A stretch of 32,833 nucleotides of DNA from Candidatus Kaiserbacteria bacterium. Lineage in GTDB: Bacteria > Patescibacteriota > Minisyncoccia > Phycocordibacterales > UBA2100. The position numbers and the translations under genes were made by a program. A model generated the notes under the pieces. The model was not told the DNA's origin, did no database searches, and saw only the letters and a program-made list of their open reading frames with translations. Each line of letters opens with the position of its first letter. The first letter of the stretch is position 1. Below are positions 29,078 through 32,833 of the stretch, piece by piece. The DNA lies in NCBI GenBank assembly GCA_016217935.1, contig JACRFJ010000020.1, positions 1 to 32,833 of the forward strand, written 5' to 3'.

Positions 29078-29656
29078 GGATTGATTGAAGAAAAAGGAAG
29101 AAAAAGCAGGAAAAACAAAAATATTCAAAGGACAGTGCTCTCTGTGGTCGGCATCGCCGGCATACTTGCGGTTACTGCAATGGCTCCCACTGTGTTTCAA
29201 GCACTGCCGCAGATTATGGGCAAGAAGCGCTACAAACTTGCATTTGAAGCCCGGAATGCAGTCGACCGCCTCGTCATCAAAGGGTACGTCAGACGCGTTC
29301 GAAGAGACGGCAAGACGTATCTCGAGATAACAGATCGCGGCAGACAGCATCTGAGAGTCGAAGAAGCGCGCACGCGCTCCCCTGCCCGCGCAAAACGAAA
29401 ATGGGATGGCCGCTACCGACTCGTGATGTTTGATATACCCGAACAAAGAAAAAGCACGCGGGAGCGGCTGCGGCGTCTCATGATCGAATTTGGGTTCATG
29501 CGACTCCAAAACAGCGTATGGATTTCTCCCTATGACTGCGAAGAGCTTATCGCGCTCGTAAAAGCGGAACTGCGCATCGGCTCCGCCGTGCTCTATGCTC
29601 TCGTCGATCAAATTGAACAAGAATACCGTATCAAAGAGCATTTTGGTCTGTCCTGA
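29075..29656 (+). CDS. Orphan PaaX/Cas2-like protein with membrane span and winged-helix-like region
   Basis: A 193-residue product. A basic N-terminus (K-G-R-K-S-R-K-N-K) is followed by a hydrophobic span (about 20-44: V-L-S-V-V-G-I-A-G-I-L-A-V-T-A-M-A). Then comes a winged-helix-like region (50-95; L-V-I-K-G-Y-V-R-R-V-R-R-D-G-K-T-Y-L-E-I-T) and a Cas2/PaaX-C ferredoxin-like domain (110-193): W-D-G-R-Y-R-L-V-M-F-D-I-P-E, G-F-M-R-L-Q-N-S-V-W-I and S-P-Y-D-C. Asp120 occupies the conserved Cas2 Asp position. There is no cas1, CRISPR array or other cas gene in the window, so an adaptation role is unlikely; a membrane-linked regulator or nuclease is possible. Such proteins recur in CPR genomes (from memory) and are often auto-named Cas2. 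It is the only gene pointing against the ribosomal operon, and both its start and stop codons lie inside hairpins. Confidence 0.75.
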   Translation: MGLIEEKGRKSRKNKNIQRTVLSVVGIAGILAVTAMAPTVFQALPQIMGKKRYKLAFEARNAVDRLVIKGYVRRVRRDGKTYLEITDRGRQHLRVEEARTRSPARAKRKWDGRYRLVMFDIPEQRKSTRERLRRLMIEFGFMRLQNSVWISPYDCEELIALVKAELRIGSAVLYALVDQIEQEYRIKEHFGLS

Positions 29657-29701
29657 ATATTCCAAATCAGTGGCGACAGCAACTGATTTGGAATATTCAG
29701 G
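29652..29701 (+). repeat. Right hairpin of the Cas2-like cassette, perfect 20-bp stem
   Basis: CCTGAATATTCCAAATCAGT (29652-29671) is exactly complementary to 29682-29701, with a 10-nt loop GGCGACAGCA. The gene's TGA stop (29654-29656) is in the left arm. It includes the second copy of the 24-nt repeat (29657-29680; core TATTCCAAATCAGTGGCGA), one base different from the first. Confidence 0.85.
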
Positions 29702-29755
29702 CACTGTCTCTTTTTCACCTGAGTCAGACTGATCCTGCCGCTCGGTTATAGGCGC

Positions 29756-29998
29756 TTAACAAAAAAGACAGGCGCCAGGCTGCCATGGGCCCATGCACAA
29801 ATTACCGGCCACTCGAAGCAAAACCAGTGCGCCTAATATCACAACCCATACTATTAACGGAAGGCCACCGTATGACCTGAAATAGATGCTCTCTAGTTTT
29901 TCCGGACTGCTACGTTTAACCCAGAAAAAACTCCAGGCTCCCGCAACGAATACGATCGCGATGATATAGAGTATGGGATCTTGGATGAGTCTCACCAT
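29756..29998 (-). CDS. Small two-span membrane protein in the operon insertion
   Basis: Eighty residues from the ATG at 29998; a longer frame from 30055 would overlap rplE. Two hydrophobic spans are clear: D-P-I-L-Y-I-I-A-I-V-F-V-A-G-A-W-S-F-F-W and G-L-P-L-I-V-W-V-V-I-L-G-A-L-V-L-L. The tail N-L-C-M-G-P-W-Q-P-G-A-C-L-F-C has three cysteines. No family is recognised. It follows rplE by 28 nt in the same direction and could be read with it. Confidence 0.6.
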   Translation of the reverse strand: MVRLIQDPILYIIAIVFVAGAWSFFWVKRSSPEKLESIYFRSYGGLPLIVWVVILGALVLLRVAGNLCMGPWQPGACLFC

Positions 29999-30026
29999 GT
30001 AAACTATACGTGGAACCAGACTCCGC

Positions 30027-30563
30027 CTATTTATTCTCTTGCAGCGGGAGCCCAATGTGTCGCAAGAACCGCTCTGCTTCTTTCTTGCTCTTGGCCGACG
30101 TCACGATTGTGATCGCGAGTCCGAAAATATCTTTCGCGTCTTCGTCGGAAGTCTCTGGAAATACAGTATGCTCTTTAAAACCAATCGAGATGTTGCCCAT
30201 TTCGTCGATCGAGGTCGGTTTGAGCCCGCGGAAATCTTTGACGCGTGGCAGCACGACATGCACAAGTTTGTCGAGGAAGGATTGTGCGCGTGCACCGCGA
30301 AGCGTTACCTGGTAACCAGAGAGGTCGCCGACGCGAGTCTTGAAATTGGCGATGGATTTCTTGGTCGGACGCGCGGCTGGGGCTTGGCCTGTCATGCGCG
30401 CGAGACGATCGACGATGAGTTCGGTCTTTTTCTTGTCCTTCATCGATCCGACACCGGTCGAGATAACGATCTTGCTCACCTTCGGTGCCTGCATCGTACT
30501 CGTGTAACCAAACTCACCCTTCAGCGCATCGAATGTATTCTTTTGTACAGTTGTTGCGTGCAT
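30027..30563 (-). CDS. rplE: 50S ribosomal protein L5 (uL5)
   Basis: A 178-residue 5S-rRNA-binding protein. V-S-K-I-V-I-S-T-G-V-G, the R-P-T-K-K-S-I-A-N-F-K-T-R core, V-L-P-R-V-K-D-F-R-G-L and I-F-G-L-A-I-T-I-V-T-S-A-K fit the family. It follows rplX with a 1-nt gap. After its stop the conserved gene order breaks. Confidence 0.97.
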   Translation of the reverse strand: MHATTVQKNTFDALKGEFGYTSTMQAPKVSKIVISTGVGSMKDKKKTELIVDRLARMTGQAPAARPTKKSIANFKTRVGDLSGYQVTLRGARAQSFLDKLVHVVLPRVKDFRGLKPTSIDEMGNISIGFKEHTVFPETSDEDAKDIFGLAITIVTSAKSKKEAERFLRHIGLPLQENK

Positions 30564-30564
30564 A

Positions 30565-30873
30565 TTATTTGAGTGTCTGACCGCTCTTTATAGCAACGCG
30601 CGTGCGCTCTCCTCCATCTCGGACGATCTGAATGCGTGTTGGCTTTCCCGTTTTCGGATCAACGAGCTGGACGTTTGACACATGCAGCGGTACCGGCTTT
30701 TGGATGATCTGTCCTTTGCGGGCCTGGCCGGTACGACGCATGTGACGTGTAACGAGATTCACCCCATCGATGAGCACTGTGCTCTCTTTGGGGAATACAC
30801 GAGCAATGCTTCCCGTCTGTCCGCGAGATTTTCCTGCGATAACGACCACTTTATCTCCTTTTCGTATTTTCAT
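30565..30873 (-). CDS. rplX: 50S ribosomal protein L24 (uL24)
   Basis: A 102-residue product with an N-terminal KOW motif (K-I-R-K-G-D-K-V-V-V-I-A-G-K-S-R-G-Q-T-G) and the N-L-V-T-R-H segment. L24 starts 50S assembly. It is 5 nt after rplN, in the conserved order. Confidence 0.97.
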   Translation of the reverse strand: MKIRKGDKVVVIAGKSRGQTGSIARVFPKESTVLIDGVNLVTRHMRRTGQARKGQIIQKPVPLHVSNVQLVDPKTGKPTRIQIVRDGGERTRVAIKSGQTLK

Positions 30874-30878
30874 ATTGA

Positions 30879-31250
30879 TTAGAGTATTTCGGGTGCGAGC
30901 GATGCAATCTTTTGGTAGCCACGCTCCACGATCTCGCGCGGGATCGGACCGAACACACGATTAGCCTTGGGTTCTTTCTTGTCTTTCTCGACGAGCACAA
31001 CCGCATTTTCATCAAAGCGGATGTAGCTCCCGTCTTTGCGGCGGAACGGCTTGGTCTGGCGGACCACGACCGCACGGTGCACATCCTTTTTCTTGACTGC
31101 TTTGCGCGGCTGCGCGGTCTGAATCGAAATCACGATTTCATCACCGATTTCGGCATAGCGTTTTTTCGATCCACCCAAAATCTTAAAGACACGGCCGATC
31201 TGACCGCCCGAGTTATCCGCAATTTTCACGATGGATCGATCTTGCAACAT
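30879..31250 (-). CDS. rplN: 50S ribosomal protein L14 (uL14)
   Basis: A 123-residue product with I-A-D-N-S-G-G-Q, the R-A-V-V-V-R-Q-T-K core and V-F-G-P-I-P-R-E-I. It is of normal length, 4 nt after rpsQ. Confidence 0.97.
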   Translation of the reverse strand: MLQDRSIVKIADNSGGQIGRVFKILGGSKKRYAEIGDEIVISIQTAQPRKAVKKKDVHRAVVVRQTKPFRRKDGSYIRFDENAVVLVEKDKKEPKANRVFGPIPREIVERGYQKIASLAPEIL

Positions 31251-31254
31251 ACGG

Positions 31255-31494
31255 TTATTTCACTATCACGAAGCGCTTTCTTTTGGAAATCGGTCGCGTC
31301 TCTCGGATGGTTACTTTTGTCCCTACCTCGACGGTGTTCCCCGGATCGTGCGCAAGAAATTTCTTTGAACGACGCATATACTTGCCGTATTTCGGATGTT
31401 TAACGTAGCGCGAGACGAGCACGGTTGCGGTGTCTTTCATCGCCGATTTCACGACGACGCCTTCAAATGTTTTACCTGTGGTCTTTGATTCCAT
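31255..31494 (-). CDS. rpsQ: 30S ribosomal protein S17 (uS17)
   Basis: Seventy-nine residues from ATG 31494; the longer frame from 31533 would overlap rpmC and is not conserved. F-E-G-V-V-V-K-S-A-M-K-D-T-A-T-V and the C-terminal E-T-R-P-I-S-K-R-K-R-F fit S17. Confidence 0.96.
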   Translation of the reverse strand: MESKTTGKTFEGVVVKSAMKDTATVLVSRYVKHPKYGKYMRRSKKFLAHDPGNTVEVGTKVTIRETRPISKRKRFVIVK

Positions 31495-31516
31495 AAGAAT
31501 GTGTACTCTACGCGGT

Positions 31517-31711
31517 TTACTTCTTCGCGGCAAGTTCGCGGGCCCTAAGCTCCGTCATAATCTGTGCGATCTCCCTTCGGAGCGTGCGGCCCTCGCGGAC
31601 ATTGCGCGAGCGCGATCCCGCGGCACCAAATCGGAATGCGCGCAAACCCTCGCGCTTATCGCCGAGTGCTTTGTGCAAATCTTCTACTGTCATGTCTTTT
31701 ATCTGTACCAT
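31517..31711 (-). CDS. rpmC: 50S ribosomal protein L29 (uL29)
   Basis: Sixty-four residues, two-helix protein. D-L-x-K-A-L-x-D-K-R-E-G-L-R-A-F-R-F and R-x-L-R-R-E-I-A-Q-I-M-T-E-L-R are typical of L29 near the tunnel exit. Confidence 0.93.
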   Translation of the reverse strand: MVQIKDMTVEDLHKALGDKREGLRAFRFGAAGSRSRNVREGRTLRREIAQIMTELRARELAAKK

Positions 31712-31734
31712 AGGTCGTGTGGTAAACGAGTGAA

Positions 31735-32157
31735 CTACGCACGCGTGACAACGCGAACCTTGAGTGGGAGCTTCGTACCCGCTTTTCTCAAAGCTTCACG
31801 AGCCATCTCCTCAGATGCGCCATCGACTTCGAAAATGATGCGACCAGGGCGCACATCCATGACAAACCCTGCCGGGTCCCCCTTACCGGAACCCATGCGT
31901 ACCTCCGAAGGCTTTCGCGTGAACGGTCGGTCCGGAAAGATGCGAATCCAGACTTTTGCGGTCTTCCCGGCCGCACGAGTGAGCGCACGACGAGCGGCTT
32001 CGATCTGATTCGAGGTCACGCGGGCCTGCGTCATCGCTTTGAGCCCAAAGCCCCCAAATGCAACATCGATGCCACGCGTTTCTGGATTGGTGCGTCTGTC
32101 CCCGCGACGTCGTCCCGTCTGCCATTTGCGGTATTTTGATTTCTTTGGTGCCAACAT
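31735..32157 (-). CDS. rplP: 50S ribosomal protein L16 (uL16)
   Basis: A 140-residue product. The N-terminal M-L-A-P-K-K-S-K-Y-R-K-W-Q, F-G-x-F-G-L-K-A, R-I-F-P-D-R-P-F-T-R-K-P and E-V-R-M-G-S-G-K-G are all L16 signatures. The 42-nt gap after rpsC is ACTAC/TTC-rich, with no Shine-Dalgarno. Confidence 0.97.
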   Translation of the reverse strand: MLAPKKSKYRKWQTGRRRGDRRTNPETRGIDVAFGGFGLKAMTQARVTSNQIEAARRALTRAAGKTAKVWIRIFPDRPFTRKPSEVRMGSGKGDPAGFVMDVRPGRIIFEVDGASEEMAREALRKAGTKLPLKVRVVTRA

Positions 32158-32199
32158 AAGTTAGTTCGTAGTTTGTAGAACGTCAGGTAGTGAAATGCG

Positions 32200-32833
32200 T
32201 TACGCGTTGTCTTTCTCGTCAAAAATTTCCCCGCGATAGATCCAGACTTTGACACCAATCACGCCGTACGGAAGGTAGGCCTGCTCGCGCGCAAAATCGA
32301 TATCTGCCCGCAGTGTCTGGAGCGGCACGCGACCGCGTTTGATCTCTTCGGAGCGACTCATCTCGGCCCCACCGAGACGGCCAGCGATACCGATGCGGAC
32401 TCCCTGTACGTCGCGGTTTGCCATCACCTTCTCGACCGTTTGCTTGAGCACGCGGCGAAATGTTTGGCGTTTCTCGAGACCTTCGGCAACCATATACGCA
32501 ACAACCGGTGCCTGACTCTCAGGTGAACGCACCTCTTCGATATCGAGTCGCACTCTCATTTTGGGTGCGCCTTTTACCGTGCGGACGATTTCTTCGATTT
32601 CTTTCGTGAGCTTCTGACTCCCTTCTCCGCCGCGGCCAATCACAAGTCCTGGGCGAGAGGTCTTCACGATGACGCGAATCGTATTTTGACTCCGCTCAAT
32701 TTCGAGCGAAGTCACATACATCCCGCGCAGGCGCTTCTTGAGGAAGCGACGAATCGCCGCATCGATCATCACATTGGTGCGATACTCTGCCGGCGTCTTC
32801 GAGAACCAGCGCGACTTCCAGTCGCGAATGATG
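32200..32833 (-). CDS. rpsC: 30S ribosomal protein S3 (uS3), N-terminus outside window
   Basis: The frame is open to the right edge. Upstream of an internal ATG at 32772, 21 more codons read ...R-D-W-K-S-R-W-F-S-K..., the conserved S3 N-terminal segment, so the ATG at 32772 is not the start and about 20-25 residues are missing. The KH domain (P-G-L-V-I-G-R-G-G-E-G) and the C-terminal G-V-K-V-W-I-Y-R-G-E motif are present. Confidence 0.97.
   Translation of the reverse strand, partial: IIRDWKSRWFSKTPAEYRTNVMIDAAIRRFLKKRLRGMYVTSLEIERSQNTIRVIVKTSRPGLVIGRGGEGSQKLTKEIEEIVRTVKGAPKMRVRLDIEEVRSPESQAPVVAYMVAEGLEKRQTFRRVLKQTVEKVMANRDVQGVRIGIAGRLGGAEMSRSEEIKRGRVPLQTLRADIDFAREQAYLPYGVIGVKVWIYRGEIFDEKDNA

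Noticed and set aside
29036-29701. CRISPR array at the Cas2-like gene
   Set aside because: Only two repeat copies, 620 nt apart with a gene between them; no spacers, no cas1.
1-32833. Alternative genetic code with UGA read as glycine
   Set aside because: Many well-identified genes end in UGA with the next gene starting immediately (for example adk/map, ndk/97-aa gene), and no family needs UGA read through.

Overview
The window reads as a piece of a Candidate Phyla Radiation (Patescibacteria) genome, most likely a Parcubacteria-type lineage. The support is a compact, minimally spaced gene layout, a ribosomal-protein block with no rpmD (uL30) between rpsE and rplO, the SFDKLR-type palindromic repeats, a long nucleoside diphosphate kinase, and many small single-span membrane proteins. 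UGA is used as an ordinary stop in many genes, so the Gracilibacteria/SR1 code (UGA = Gly) does not apply. The lineage call is an inference; no 16S gene is present.

Layout. 1-656: the 5' part of a serine recombinase, running out of the window on the minus strand. 657-4964: an accessory island. A pair of about 195-bp imperfect inverted repeats (851-1045 and 4656-4850) brackets two small minus-strand genes (one with an RNA polymerase alpha-CTD-like fold), a divergent 622-residue cold-shock-domain/coiled-coil protein, and a heavily structured stretch (4060-4533) that may encode a non-coding RNA. 4965-7276: a methyltransferase and three small secreted or membrane-anchored proteins. 7375-9475: a SOS operon (lexA, a 54-codon gene, a Y-family polymerase) under a perfect palindromic LexA box. 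9561-11722: a small membrane protein, a staphylococcal-type nuclease and an M15 peptidase. 11774-13095: infC-rpmI-rplT. 13246-20850: a SLOG protein, a beta-CASP ribonuclease-like MBL protein, a 97-aa protein, ndk, a large T4SS-type ATPase and purD. 20879-21604: a compact Y1 (RAYT/IS200-like) transposase element. 21612-32833: LOG-map-adk-gmk-secY and the spc/S10 ribosomal block, reading towards lower coordinates and cut at the right edge inside rpsC.

Three things stand out. (1) Most transcription-unit starts carry a -10-like hexamer exactly six bases before the ATG, which puts the predicted transcription start on the A of the ATG; Shine-Dalgarno sequences are almost absent outside the island, whereas the two minus-strand island genes have good ones. 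(2) The ribosomal operon is split between rplE and rpsN by about 2 kb containing an orphan PaaX/Cas2-like gene (plus strand) whose start and stop codons are both embedded in hairpins sharing a 24-nt direct repeat, with no CRISPR array or other cas gene nearby. (3) The IR-bounded island beside a serine recombinase has cargo I cannot assign to a known system. The first is supported repeatedly within the window; the other two are structural observations whose function is inference.
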